Source of the DNA: Paraphysomonas bandaiensis | Taxonomy: Eukaryota > Chrysophyceae | Assembly: GCA_965644295.1 (NCBI GenBank) | Contig: CBFFRP010000615.1 | Span: 1-64,000 of the forward strand | Length of the DNA stretch: 64,000 nucleotides | Direction: 5' to 3' | Part shown: in pieces, positions 1 through 10,100 of the stretch | Numbering within the stretch: position 1 is the first letter of the stretch | Layout: the number at the start of each line of letters is the position of its first letter | Translations under genes and position numbers: made by a program | The notes under the pieces: generated by a model | The model's database searches: none | The model's input: only the letters and a program-made list of their open reading frames with translations | Told to the model about the DNA's origin: nothing

Positions 1-57
1 TACAACTACATTCCAGAGCTTTAAGCATTGCCATTATACATTATTATAAAAAAGTCA

Positions 58-210
58 TATAGATAACAAAGTAGATTTAATAAGTAGTTTTAATGGTAGA
101 ATCCCGGGGTTTTACAACCTTTACAAATTTAAATTATTTTTCATTTTAATTTTTCCCTCTCTCTATATCTACTATTAAATCTACTTATTAAATCTACTTT
201 ACTATCTATA
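58..210. repeat. AT-rich inverted repeat (fold-back)
   Basis: Arms at about 58-92 and 178-210 are inverted copies of each other, sharing the core AAAGTAGATTTAATAAGTAG. Shorter A/T stretches outside them also pair. The loop of about 85 bp has no ORF. The structure suits a small MITE-like fold-back element, but no target duplication could be defined because the left part lies at the window edge. Confidence 0.5.
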
Positions 211-235
211 TTACTTTTTATTATAAACATTATAA

Positions 236-360
236 ATAATATATAAAGTTATTAATTTTATTTAAGAATATAAATAATATATAAAGTAATTAATTTTATT
301 TAAGAATATAAATAATATATAAAGTAATTAAAAGTTATTAATAATATATAAAGTTAAATT
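236..360. repeat. AT-rich tandem repeat, about 39-bp unit
   Basis: Roughly three imperfect head-to-tail copies of a unit containing AATATATAAAG and TTTTATTTAAGAATAT. No coding potential. Confidence 0.65.
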
Positions 361-371
361 AGCAAAGAGAA

Positions 372-487
372 GGAATTACAACCGAAGGTTGTAATTGGAA
401 ACACTCGAAGAGAAGAGGCCCCTTGAGGGGCATGTGGGGTAGAAAAAGGCTTGTCCTTGTCCCGCCTCCCCCGTTTTTTTATCATTG
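372..487 (+). other. Hairpin-rich segment ending in a T-run
   Basis: A perfect hairpin (ATTACAACC/GGTTGTAAT, 373-393) is followed by a GGCCCC/GGGGC hairpin. A GC-rich stretch then ends in TTTTTTT at about 480. Local GC content is far above the flanks. It could be a small Pol III-type RNA or the outer edge of the next repeat. I could not find convincing A and B boxes, so no RNA is called. Confidence 0.2.
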
Positions 488-1178
488 ATACTTATATATC
501 TATTCAAAAGACAAAGAAAGACAGGATTGCCAATAATGAAGTTCAATGATGAAGATATTAAGATTGATGATTTATATGTATATGTTTTTATTATATATAT
601 ATATATTAATGCTTAAGGCTGGAGAAGTTTACTGGAGAATTCCGGGTTTGATATCCACGCTGATAGACGTGTATTGCCAGATTATCCAGCAATACAGTTG
701 TACTTATGTATTTCATTAGGTACTTATTGTTTATTGAACTGTACTTGGAAGTACGTATACAAGGCTTCAACTACAATGAGATGCAGTGATGATGAATCAG
801 TTGTGATCAGGCTGAGCTATTAGTGATGTATATGGATGAAGGTCATTCCTGGAGGCCTTCCTCTGGCCTGGGAATCATGTGTATATATTGATCGTTGATA
901 ATAAGATGCAATTTCTGTACTCTAGAAGTTGCTTGTAGATAGTATGTAGTTGTAGTCATATTCATTGTTAGTTATCTATTAGTACTATGGAGGGAGAACC
1001 TGAAATGGAGGTTCATGACTCTAGTCTGTTTCATTTAGCTCTGAGAAGGATCAGATCAATGATTATTGAAGAACAACAGTCGATATCGAGTGCTGATGAG
1101 CAGCGCGTCAGAGATATTGGACTCGTTACTGCATTAGATGATGCTGACACCAATAGGAGGGTGTTACAATTATGTTAG
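481..1178 (+). repeat. Dispersed repeat family A, copy 1, with a decayed ORF
   Basis: This stretch matches the reverse complement of about 49,080-49,760. Near 481-700 the match is almost base for base, through the shared GCTTAAGGCTGGAGAAG block; it is more diverged toward the 3' side. A 60-odd-codon ORF (987-1178) lies at the 3' end. Its residues around SISSADEQRVRDIG correspond to SIASASEEQIRAIG in the other copy, so the repeat seems to derive from, or carry, a protein-coding gene. I do not recognise the protein. Confidence 0.6.
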
Positions 1179-1254
1179 TGAAACTGCAATATGTCGACAA
1201 TATATGATCGTAGGTATATAAAATTGGCTGGTAGTAGGTAGTAGAAGTAGTGAA

Positions 1255-2110
1255 TACCATATTTTGCAAGTAATAGGCGTTTAAGAGTCAGAACTAATGT
1301 AGCATTACAATTTACATAAAACTAGTGATTAACTCTGATATCCTACTATTTATCGCTACGATAGTTGCTTGTGTGTTACCGAATGCACCAAGGTGCAACC
1401 GCTTTCGCTCTTTCACTCAACGCAAACGAAGTGAGCAAGCAGAATGTTGACTTTATAAGGTCTTGAATAGCCCAGATGCTTGACTTCGGCATGCAGCCCA
1501 ATACCCCGGATGATCTTAAGGTGGAATGGATCCACCTCAAGGGTATCCGGGGTATTGGGCTGCCTACTAAAACAAAAAAAAAATACTAAAAAGAGCAATG
1601 GGAGATAGTGACAGAGCCTACAACAGAATGGGTGGATCAAGGCACCCTCTCATCTGACCGGAAAACGTCGACGCAGTAATGGGGTATCGTACAACAAAGA
1701 ATAGGCTTGATGGAATAGCTTGAACTGTATAATACATAATACTATTATATGTGTAGCCGGTGACTTTTATTGCTGTAAAAACTGAAGTACATAACATTGT
1801 AAGAACGTAGTAAAAAATATATAGATAATATTCTTCACACTACTAATATCTTCATATAGTTATTGTGCATATTTATACTTTTCCGACCATCATCGAAAAA
1901 TTTCACCATTATTAGCTCGACTTTTAGTGTCCTTTGTACCACACAAGCATTTGGCTATGAGTGGGTAGAACAATATCTGCTTTCTATGCTTGCGGCTCAT
2001 CTTAGTTTCCCGGAGAAATATCTCCCATACTTATCCCCCAGACCACGACGCAAAGATGCGAGTCCGACTTTGTTGAGGGTATCCCCCGCATATAGACAAC
2101 TGGTTTGTGA
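1255..2110 (+). mobile_element. TIR element family B, degraded copy
   Basis: The segment has the family-B left end (TAATAGGCGTTTAAGAGTC), the internal block GCACCAAGGTGCAACC and, near 1495-1565, a long perfect hairpin built from CAGCCCAATACCCCGGAT and its complement. It ends with the block containing GTACCACACAAGCATTTGG and ATATCTCCCATACTTATC. The apparent ORFs at 1413-1640 and 1863-2216 fall inside this repeat and recur as repeat sequence elsewhere, so they are not treated as genes. The complete family member is at about 9380-10100. Confidence 0.55.
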
Positions 2111-2570
2111 TTTTCTGTGTCACGACCTTCATAGAACTTTTCTGATCCTTACCTGCAGTAAAACGACAGTTACAATATACGCGCTTTGTTTCTCTTATAT
2201 ATATGTCATCTCTTGAGGAGAGGCAACCAGCTATATATGAACGAAATGTACCATATCGTGATTCTTATGTATATAGAAAATACCGACTGATTTAACTCAA
2301 GCTTACTAATATAATAAATTAACAATCACGTCAACAATTACCTTATTCTCTAGATCTTGAACAAATACAATTCTTTTAGTTATAGTCGATTTTTTATCCA
2401 TTTTGATTATAATACTGTTATTATGCATTCTAACTTTCAGTTTAATCAGTAGTTCTATCTACAGTATTGTACTTTATTTTATTATGCCCTGCAAGTAGTA
2501 CCGTTCACATTGGAATCTTAGCGGCTACTTTAAAGTGCATTGAAGTTCTTAACAGGTTGACACAGGGCCT

Positions 2571-2712
2571 GGTAACCGTTAATGGTAATGGCATTAATAG
2601 CCATTAATGGTAGTGCCATTATAATTGCCGGGACATTTGTCATTAATACCGTTATAATTGCCGGGAACTGCACTACCATTAATGGACCATTAATGGCATC
2701 CCATTAATGACA
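2571..2712. repeat. CCATTAATGG fold-back cluster
   Basis: At least five copies or near-copies of the self-complementary CCATTAATGG lie within 140 bp, together with two direct copies of ATAATTGCCGGGA. GCCATTAATGGTAGTGC pairs with GCACTACCATTAATGG, so the region can form a large imperfect hairpin. No ORF. Confidence 0.55.
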
Positions 2713-3545
2713 TGTACTGCTATATATAGGACTGAGTGTTTCTAAGATAATAGAGTATCTCCTCTATACTCCGAAGAAACTCTAAACAATATTAAACAAC
2801 AATGTTCATGTAACTCTACAGGTACTTTGTGGCAACTTTGCTCATTGTCTTCTCAATGTTCTACAGTTAGAGAATAGTTTCCTGAGCAATCCACATTCGT
2901 ACCACTATAGTCTGCAACAAAGAGAAATGATGTGCAACTAAGTCGTCGTACGAAAGTATCTTAATTCAGCAGTCTAATGTTGGCCGTAGATCTCATAATA
3001 TCTCCCTTTGTATTGATTAATGTTGATCTCATATAAGCGACTAATCCATAAGTTAGGACAAATATGCAAAGATTTACAGCTACTAGATCAGGAGACATTT
3101 CATTGCTGAAATAATCCGGTATATAGTATATATTGCACGTTGTTTAATAAATAGACACAGTCGCTACGCACTTTCTCTTCAGTAATACGGCGACAATTGT
3201 AGAAATGATATGTAATTAGCCAGCAGCGATTTTTACTTCATGAGTATCAATGCATAGCTCAATACGAAGGTTTCGTACATAATCAAAGTAATTTCAGGGA
3301 ATGTATCTTTATTTATCTCTTTTCGGCATATAGCCTAATAACTCCATTAGAACATGACGGATAACATACGCAGGTAAGTGCACTCAAAATCGCCGCCACA
3401 GATAGTATATGTGGCACCTAACTCAGCTAATAACAATGGTGACAACGTCTGACTAAACCACTATAATAAACTCTGCGCCACCATAAATATTGCTAACATA
3501 TTACTCGATACAGGCAATGCTGGCACTAGAACAATCATACCAACA
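2713..3545. other. Intergenic, no gene seen
   Basis: AT-rich sequence with stops in all frames and no recognisable repeat family. It lies downstream (3') of the eEF3 gene and would hold its 3' UTR and polyadenylation signal. Confidence 0.5.
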
Positions 3546-3549
3546 CGAG

Positions 3550-6500
3550 TTAGTCATACAAGTTATGCTCCTGTGCGAATTCCTCATCATCTGTATCGAG
3601 CTCTTCGCCTTCCTTGATCTTCTTCTTCAAAATCTTTATCTTGGCCTTCTGGTCACGCTTGGAAAGAGTCTTCTTGACCTTTACCTCACTAACATTTCCG
3701 AGAGCATCGGTCATTTCAGTGATGATCTGGGTATCTGAAATCTTGTCGTCCTGTCTGTTCATCCATCCCACTTCGCCCTTGGTGGTTAAGTGGCCAGCGT
3801 CCATCACCCACTCCTCGGGACAGAGGGTGGATACAAACTCGTTGTTGTGGGAAATGATAACGACACCACCCTCGAACTCCTCAATGGCCTTAGCGAGGGC
3901 ACCCAACGACTCTCTGTCGAGGTAGTTGGTAGGCTCGTCAAGAATGAGAATATGGGGCTGGTTCCACATGGCAGCGGCGATCACAACCTTGACCTTCTGT
4001 CCACCAGAGAGGGCAGACATACGGTAGTGGGTCGCGAACTCGGCACCAAGTCCACAGTCACCAAGGTGCTTCTCGACATTGGCGGAAGAGAGAGTGCGGA
4101 CATAAAGACCGGCTCTCTGGGCAAGTCTGGCATCAATGGCCTTGCAGCCCTTGGACCATCCACGTCTGGTAAGAGCCTCAACAGTAACCCAGCCCTCTTC
4201 ACCACCCTTGAACTTCACCTCGTACTCAGTCTTCTTGTCCTTGTTCTCACGTCTGTTTCCAACAAGTTCAGAGACAACCTTCATGGCCTTGCGCTGAGTT
4301 CCATCATCATCCTTCCAGGAGTGCTCAAAGGGCTCGCTCTGGAGCTTCTTCTCCTCCTCAGTGAGAACCATCGAAACCTTGACGAGAGACTCCTTGTCCT
4401 CACCATTGGCGTATCTCCAACGAATGTACTCGTTAGGAGTCTTGTTGAGGTGGTTCTCAATGTGGTGGAAAGCATGCTGAGCGACATATGCAATACGGGC
4501 ATTGGGGTGCTTCCAGACCTCTCCAGTCTGAGGAACCACTTCTCCTGTGAGCACCTTAATCATGGTGGACTTTCCGGCACCATTCTCTCCGACGCACCCC
4601 ACACGAGAGGCCATGGACACCTGAACGCTGATGTCGAAGAGAGTAGGAGTGGTGTTGCCAGGGTAGGTGAAGTCACAGTGGGACATCTTCATGAGGGCCT
4701 TGGAGCGAGACTTGACACCCTCAATAGGACCAGGCTGAGGGAAACTGAACTTAAGCTTGGACTCCTTAAGACTGAAGTAGCTCATTGCCTCAGGGTTCTT
4801 GGCGATGAAGCTATCAAGGTTGCCCTTGTACTGGTGCAACTTAAGGCGGTCGATCTGAAGGATGTTGGTACAGCAGTCATTAAGGAAACCAGAGTCGTGG
4901 GACACCATGATGGCAGTCACATTGGTGAGAGAGTTGATGTAGTTCTTAACCCAGGCCACATTGATGACGTCCAAGTGGTTAGTAGGTTCATCGAGGAGCA
5001 GAATATCTGCCCTCTGAAGCATGGCACGAGCCATAGCGAGCTTCATTCTCCATCCACCAGAAAGAGATGACACAGGGTTGTTGGGCTTAGCCTTACCGTT
5101 CTCAGTGAACCCGACATTAGCCATGGTAGCAAGTACCTCCTCACGGGAGAGTCCAGCCAAGCGAGGGTCCTGCATGATGTAGTCCACGCAAGAAAGATGG
5201 GAAAGCTCACCAAGGATATCAGCCTCCACGAACACAGTGCGCACCTGAGAGGAATCAGGGAATCCCTCCACAGATCCGTTGGCGATGGATCTCATGAGGG
5301 TGGTCTTACCAGAATCATTTCCTCCGAGAAGACCATACTTGGCACCTCTCTTGAGACGCATGTTCGTGTTATGAAGAAGAATCTTGGTACCGTAGGCAAG
5401 GGTAAACTGACAGTTGCAGAGCTCCTCTGCATCGTCGTCATCATCATCATTGGCAGTCTCAATCTTGATCATCTCCTTACATACGGGGATCAGGCCCTCG
5501 ACAGCAGCAGCAGCGGTTGAGTCACCGATAAGCACAGCGAGCTGAGAGGAGACATCAGACCACTGCTCAATCTCGAAATGCTTCACTCCCATAAGAGAGC
5601 ACACCAAAGAGGCGATGTGCTTGAGTGCAACTTCACCCTCGGCGGGGACACCAGACACCTTCTCCTTGAGGGCAGTTAGAACAAGGTCATAGTTAATACC
5701 CTTGGTTACGATGCTCTTAACAAGATCATTGAGGCGATTAAGCTGGAAGGAAGCACGCTCAGAGACAGCACGGGCCTCAGGATCAGACATAGCATCGGCA
5801 GATCTCTCGAGGGCAGGCATAAGCTCGGGAAGAAAGGGAGCCGCATCAAGAGGGTCATCGACAAGCTTAGACATGTTATCAATGATGACAGCAGACTGAC
5901 GACGGGTAGCGGTGACACGACTCTTGAGGCCACGAAGCAACAAGGGCACAACCATGGCAAGAGCAGGAGACTGCACAGACTGGACGAAGGTGACGCCAGC
6001 AAGGGCATGCATAATCTCAGGGACCTCCTCAGGATTAGTGATAGACTTGAGGATGTGAGATGTCATGTGCTCAATATCTCTGTTTCCGATAACGTCACAG
6101 GCGGCAGACATGGCAGCGTAAGCAGCCTCGCTAACCTCCTTCTTCGTGTCAGTCATGCAGGCAGTCACCTCAGGCACAACCTGTGGGAGGGCATTACCGA
6201 GCTGCTCAGGAGCGTGATCGCCAAAACTGGCGATGACATTGAGAGCAAGCACGCGGCTGTTCCAGTTCTCCTCAATCTGAGCAGCAGCAAAGCAGTACTG
6301 AAGCACTTCACGAACAGAGTTAGCGCAAATGTTTGAGGTGATGGCCTTCACAGAGTCAGCGGCGGCCTTACGAATAGCGCCCTGCTTGCAGCCAGAAGCC
6401 TTAAAGAGAACAGGCAGACTGGCGCACAGGTGAGCCTCAGCAGACTGCATGCAATTGTTGGCCAGCACAGTGTACACACCACATGCATCCACAGTGGCAG

Positions 6501-6660
6501 ACACGTCGCCCTTGCCGGTCTTTGAGACCTGAGCATCGAGCTTAGCGATGAGAGGAGGAAGAACCTTCCAGTCCCCCTTAACAGAAGAGATAAGAGCTGA
6601 CTCATTCTCAGGGCTCAAGGAGAGGTTCTTCATTAGCTGGTTAACGTCAAAAGCGGCCAT
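3550..6660 (-). CDS. Translation elongation factor 3 (eEF3), ABC-F type
   Basis: This is an intronless 1036-residue protein, about the usual eEF3 length. eEF3 is a cytosolic ribosome-bound ATPase that aids E-site tRNA release during elongation. An N-terminal HEAT-repeat region (about 1-330) is followed by ABC domain 1: Walker A GGNDSGKT at 446-453, signature LSGGW at 533-537, Walker B LLLDEP from 554. ABC domain 2 has Walker A GENGAGKS at 691-698, signature LSGGQ at 884-888 and Walker B ILDEP at 906-910. The eEF3-specific chromodomain insertion (about 811-830, EYEVKFKGG) lies within ABC2, and the C-terminus is Lys-rich then acidic. Codon use is strongly biased to C/G-ending codons, unlike the neighbours, as expected for a very highly expressed gene. 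It is head-to-head with the GT17 gene. The family is known in fungi and several protist lineages, not animals. Confidence 0.96.
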   Translation of the reverse strand: MAAFDVNQLMKNLSLSPENESALISSVKGDWKVLPPLIAKLDAQVSKTGKGDVSATVDACGVYTVLANNCMQSAEAHLCASLPVLFKASGCKQGAIRKAAADSVKAITSNICANSVREVLQYCFAAAQIEENWNSRVLALNVIASFGDHAPEQLGNALPQVVPEVTACMTDTKKEVSEAAYAAMSAACDVIGNRDIEHMTSHILKSITNPEEVPEIMHALAGVTFVQSVQSPALAMVVPLLLRGLKSRVTATRRQSAVIIDNMSKLVDDPLDAAPFLPELMPALERSADAMSDPEARAVSERASFQLNRLNDLVKSIVTKGINYDLVLTALKEKVSGVPAEGEVALKHIASLVCSLMGVKHFEIEQWSDVSSQLAVLIGDSTAAAAVEGLIPVCKEMIKIETANDDDDDDAEELCNCQFTLAYGTKILLHNTNMRLKRGAKYGLLGGNDSGKTTLMRSIANGSVEGFPDSSQVRTVFVEADILGELSHLSCVDYIMQDPRLAGLSREEVLATMANVGFTENGKAKPNNPVSSLSGGWRMKLAMARAMLQRADILLLDEPTNHLDVINVAWVKNYINSLTNVTAIMVSHDSGFLNDCCTNILQIDRLKLHQYKGNLDSFIAKNPEAMSYFSLKESKLKFSFPQPGPIEGVKSRSKALMKMSHCDFTYPGNTTPTLFDISVQVSMASRVGCVGENGAGKSTMIKVLTGEVVPQTGEVWKHPNARIAYVAQHAFHHIENHLNKTPNEYIRWRYANGEDKESLVKVSMVLTEEEKKLQSEPFEHSWKDDDGTQRKAMKVVSELVGNRRENKDKKTEYEVKFKGGEEGWVTVEALTRRGWSKGCKAIDARLAQRAGLYVRTLSSANVEKHLGDCGLGAEFATHYRMSALSGGQKVKVVIAAAMWNQPHILILDEPTNYLDRESLGALAKAIEEFEGGVVIISHNNEFVSTLCPEEWVMDAGHLTTKGEVGWMNRQDDKISDTQIITEMTDALGNVSEVKVKKTLSKRDQKAKIKILKKKIKEGEELDTDDEEFAQEHNLYD

Positions 6661-6865
6661 GATATATGAATGTGCTTCTAACGTTTATATGACAGGAAAA
6701 ATATATTTATGATGTTGTGTGAATATCATCTTAGCGAAAGCCACATACATTGAATGGTTATGGGTTGAAATCACTCCCAGCCACTGATCTGAATAACGGA
6801 CGAATCACCCAATCATTAACCCATATATAAATATACACGTATATTATTGGTGTATAAGTACAAGA

Positions 6866-6892
6866 AATACATATACATACATTCATACATAC

Positions 6893-6923
<31 letters not shown>

Positions 6924-6996
6924 CATACATACATACATACATACATACATACATACATACATACATACATTCATACATACATACATACATTCATAC

Positions 6997-7027
<31 letters not shown>

Positions 7028-7215
7028 CATACATACATACATACATACATACATACATACATACATACATACATACATACATACATACATACATACATAC
7101 ATACATACATACATACAGTACATACATACATACAGTACATACATACATACATACATACATACATACATACATACATACATACATACATACATACATACAT
7201 ACATACATACATACA

Positions 7216-7244
<29 letters not shown>
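6866..7244. repeat. (CATA)n microsatellite between divergent genes
   Basis: About 375 bp of near-pure CATA/TATG tetranucleotide, with a few ATTC, CTTA and CAGTA interruptions (for example at about 7115 and 7132). It fills most of the 660-bp region between the eEF3 start codon (6660, minus) and the predicted GT17 start (7320, plus), so it sits in their shared upstream region. ORFs in all frames across it are products of the repeat. Confidence 0.97.
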
Positions 7245-7246
<2 letters not shown>

Positions 7247-7319
7247 GTAGCAGTGCCGTGTTGCATTGTTTGGGTATGTTGACATGCTGAGTGAGTAGTT
7301 GGAGTGGTGTGGAGTGGTG

Positions 7320-8698
7320 ATGTCTCCGCTGTTTCTGTTTCTGTTTTTTCTTTTTCAGGGGGGGTATCTTGAGGGGTGCCATGGTTTTGAAGTGAGTGTA
7401 TCTGTATCTGGTGATGATGATGGTGAAGTGGAAGTGAAAATACTCGAAGTGCTTCTCTTCAATCAGGTATATATGCATCCTGCTGCTCCTCCTGTATGTA
7501 TCTAATAGCGTGTTAGGGAGAGCTGCTGTCTCTCTCCTGCCTCTCATCTGAGTCCTCTCAGTCCTCTGCTTGCTATGATGGTTCAATAGAGACCTCCTGC
7601 ACCCTCACCCCCTCCCTCCCACTCATCATCAGCAGTAACGGTCATTACTTTGATCGTATAGTAATCCTGTCATCAGAAGGGCGCGTATACGGGTCTCTGG
7701 TGTCTGTGTCTGCGGAGGGATCTGTTTTCTGGGAGGATTCCATCAGGGACAAGTCCTCAATGCATGTGTTCGATATTGAAACAGCCGCTCAGTTGAATTA
7801 TCCCGTTCAGATCGTGTCGACCTTCTCTTATAATGGTGAGCCGGCGGCCGCCTTTCATGTGGAGTACTTGTATCATACTGTCAGTGAGTTTATTATAGTT
7901 GAGAGCTGGTACACTATAAGCGGAGAGTTGAAGCCTGAGCTTTACTTCCAGAGAGATGACAACCGCAAACTATTTGAGCCTTTCATGTCCAAGATCAGAT
8001 ATGTGGTAATCGACTCTGTTCCCGCCCGTCCTCATGATTGGGTTGATCCTAGTCACCAGTGGATGCGGGAGGAGTCATATGATGCGTTTTGGGTGGACGA
8101 CTACCAACGAAAAGCTGCCCGTAATTACGTAGATCCAACTTCTCGTACGCTGGTCATATGTACAGATTCTGATGAAATTCCGCGTAGAGAAATAGTTGCC
8201 CAGTTACGGAACGTTGCGCTTTATGATTTATTTCGGTACACGGTGCCACTACAAATGTATTTCTTTTACTATAGCTTTCGATGGATGTCTGTAGACACTT
8301 GGTACCACCCATTTATTATCAATGCACAAGGGTATCATGAGCTAGATAATCTCATATATGCTCGTGTGCATCCACCTGAGGAAGCTAGCAGATCTATCCC
8401 AAATGCAGGGTGGCATCTTAGCTATTTCTTATCTCATGAAGACGTTGTCAGGAAAGTGGAGAGTTTTCCCCACAGAGAATTCGATAGACCAGAGTTCAAA
8501 GCCGATGATCACGTACATGACTGCCTTCTAAACGGGGCGGATATATACCAGAGGGAAAATTTTAAGTTGCAGGCTATTGACCCTTACAAGCATGCAGCTG
8601 AGCTGCCACAAGGCTGGGAAGCTTTTCATAGCCAAATACTTAGGAAGCAAGGGTTGCGTGAAGACAAGAAGTCTGATTATAGCTCGAAAATGTACTAG
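7320..8698 (+). CDS. GT17 family N-acetylglucosaminyltransferase-like protein
   Basis: The body matches glycosyltransferase family 17 (bisecting GlcNAc-transferase type, MGAT3-like), which acts on N-glycans in the secretory pathway. Visible hallmarks are FIIVESWYTISG, the downstream KIRYVVID strand, and the acidic TDSDEIPR motif, typical of the family's metal/nucleotide-sugar site. The catalytic ORF is open from 7517 but has no early ATG. My model adds a first exon, 7320-7466, starting with ATG and a hydrophobic run (PLFLFLFFLF) that would act as signal or signal-anchor. It is spliced in phase 0 over 7467-7561 to exon 2, 7562-8698, giving 427 residues. The family call is firm and the first exon is an inference. 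It is divergent from eEF3. Confidence 0.8.
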
Positions 8699-9114
8699 CA
8701 TACTGCACATTCAGAGGTGTTGAACAGGCATTGCCGCAATGTTTTAGAAAATATGTTGATTTATGGTTTTCGTCTGTGCTGGTGGAGACTCGGTGTTACA
8801 GTAACTTTAATAGCGCTTGGTATATATGATAGAAGTGGTCTACATATAGCGTATTCGTATAAGAAGCCACACTATAGTAATGAATATTATTTTCTCTTGG
8901 CGCTATGTTAAGTAGGCCTGTGGATACACAGCACAATGGAAGTATACCAACCCCTTCTGTATTTATACATTGTCACGTATTGACTGTTAGATTGGACTTT
9001 GCAGTGAAGTGGACCTTGCTCAACATGTAGTCCTTATCCTTGATTCGTTGCACACAACGTACTTCAGAAAAGAACTATGATTACTTCTCCGAACTCTTCA
9101 CATCATATTCATGT

Positions 9115-9379
9115 AACATTTGGTGAACAACCCTCAACAAAGTTGGACTCGCACAGTTTCGTGGTGTTATGAGGGATAAGTACCCGAGATATTTCTCCAG
9201 GAAACAAACGCGAGCCGATAATTTTCTGCCCAGTTATAGCCAAATGTTCGTGTGGTACAAGGGGCACTAAAAAGTGTCACTTGTGTAAATGTCTTTGGGA
9301 TTTGACGGATAAACAGGTGTCTGGGAATGGGCCCACCTCAAGGGAATCCGGGGTATTGGGCTGTCTGCTGAAGTCTTAT
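9115..9379 (-). mobile_element. TIR element family B fragment, inverted
   Basis: This is the reverse-orientation internal part of family B (CTCAACAAAGTTGGACTCGC, GATAAGTACC...GAGATATTTCTC, TGTGGTACAAGG). It abuts the complete copy that starts at about 9380. It has no ORF of its own. Confidence 0.6.
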
Positions 9380-10100
9380 AAAATGTCTGAATATTTAGCA
9401 ATAGGCGTGTAAGTGTTAGAACTAAACAGAAATCTATCTAGTACTTAATACTAATGTCCTACTATATGACGCTACGGAGGCTGCTTGTGCGTCGCCACAA
9501 GCACCAAAGTGCGACCACCTCCGCTCTCTGTCTTTAAGGTGAACTAGCCCGGATGCTTGACTTCAGGAGGTAGCTCAAACCCCGGATGCCCTTGAGGTGG
9601 GCCCTTTCCCAGATACTTGACTTCAGTAGACAGCCCAAAACCCCGGATACTTGCTTATTCGTCAAGGCCTAAAGCCATTTACACAAGTGACACTAATTAG
9701 TGTTCCTTGTACCACACAAGCATTTGGTTATGAGTGGGCAGAACAATATCTGCTCTCTATGTTTGCGGCTCACGTTTGTTTCCCGAAGAAATATCTCCCA
9801 TACTTATCCCCCAGACCACGACGCAAAGGTGCGAGTACGACATTATTGAGGGGGGGTATTGGGCTGCCTGCTGAAGTCAAGCATGCGGGCTGTTCTCCTT
9901 AAGGACTCAAAAATCCTGAAGTCTGCAAATGTCTAGTATATCAACATTCTACTTGCTCACTGTGTTTGCTTTGAGTGACAGAGCGAATGTGGTTGCACCT
10001 TGGTGCTTGTAATGACGCACAAGCAGGTTTTGTGGCGTTAAAGAGCAGAATATCATAGTTAAGCATTGACTCTTAAACATGTATTACTAATTCTAAGACA
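9380..10100 (+). mobile_element. TIR element family B, most complete copy (about 0.72 kb)
   Basis: The left end (about 9390-9520: TAATAGGCGTGTAAG-type start, then GCTTGTGCGTCGCCACAAGCACCAAAGTGC) is the inverted counterpart of the right end (about 9950-10095: GGTTGCACCTTGGTGCTTG, ending TTAAACATGTATTACTAATT and GACACTCAC). The long terminal inverted repeats enclose non-coding sequence with further internal inverted pairs. This structure fits a non-autonomous DNA transposon (MITE). Fragments occur at about 1255, 9115, 24105, 24800, 30285, 40130 and 40595. The encoding autonomous element is not in the window. Confidence 0.6.

Noticed and set aside
1863-2216. 117-codon ORF near the left end
   Set aside because: It overlaps family B repeat sequence that recurs at several other places with stops; not a conserved gene.
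3790-5070. 426-codon plus-strand ORF opposite eEF3
   Set aside because: An antisense shadow kept open by the biased codons of eEF3; its residues have no domain pattern, whereas the minus strand encodes all eEF3 motifs.
6816-7586. 147- to 256-codon ORFs across the CATA array, both strands
   Set aside because: Repeat artefacts, as for the TATG array.
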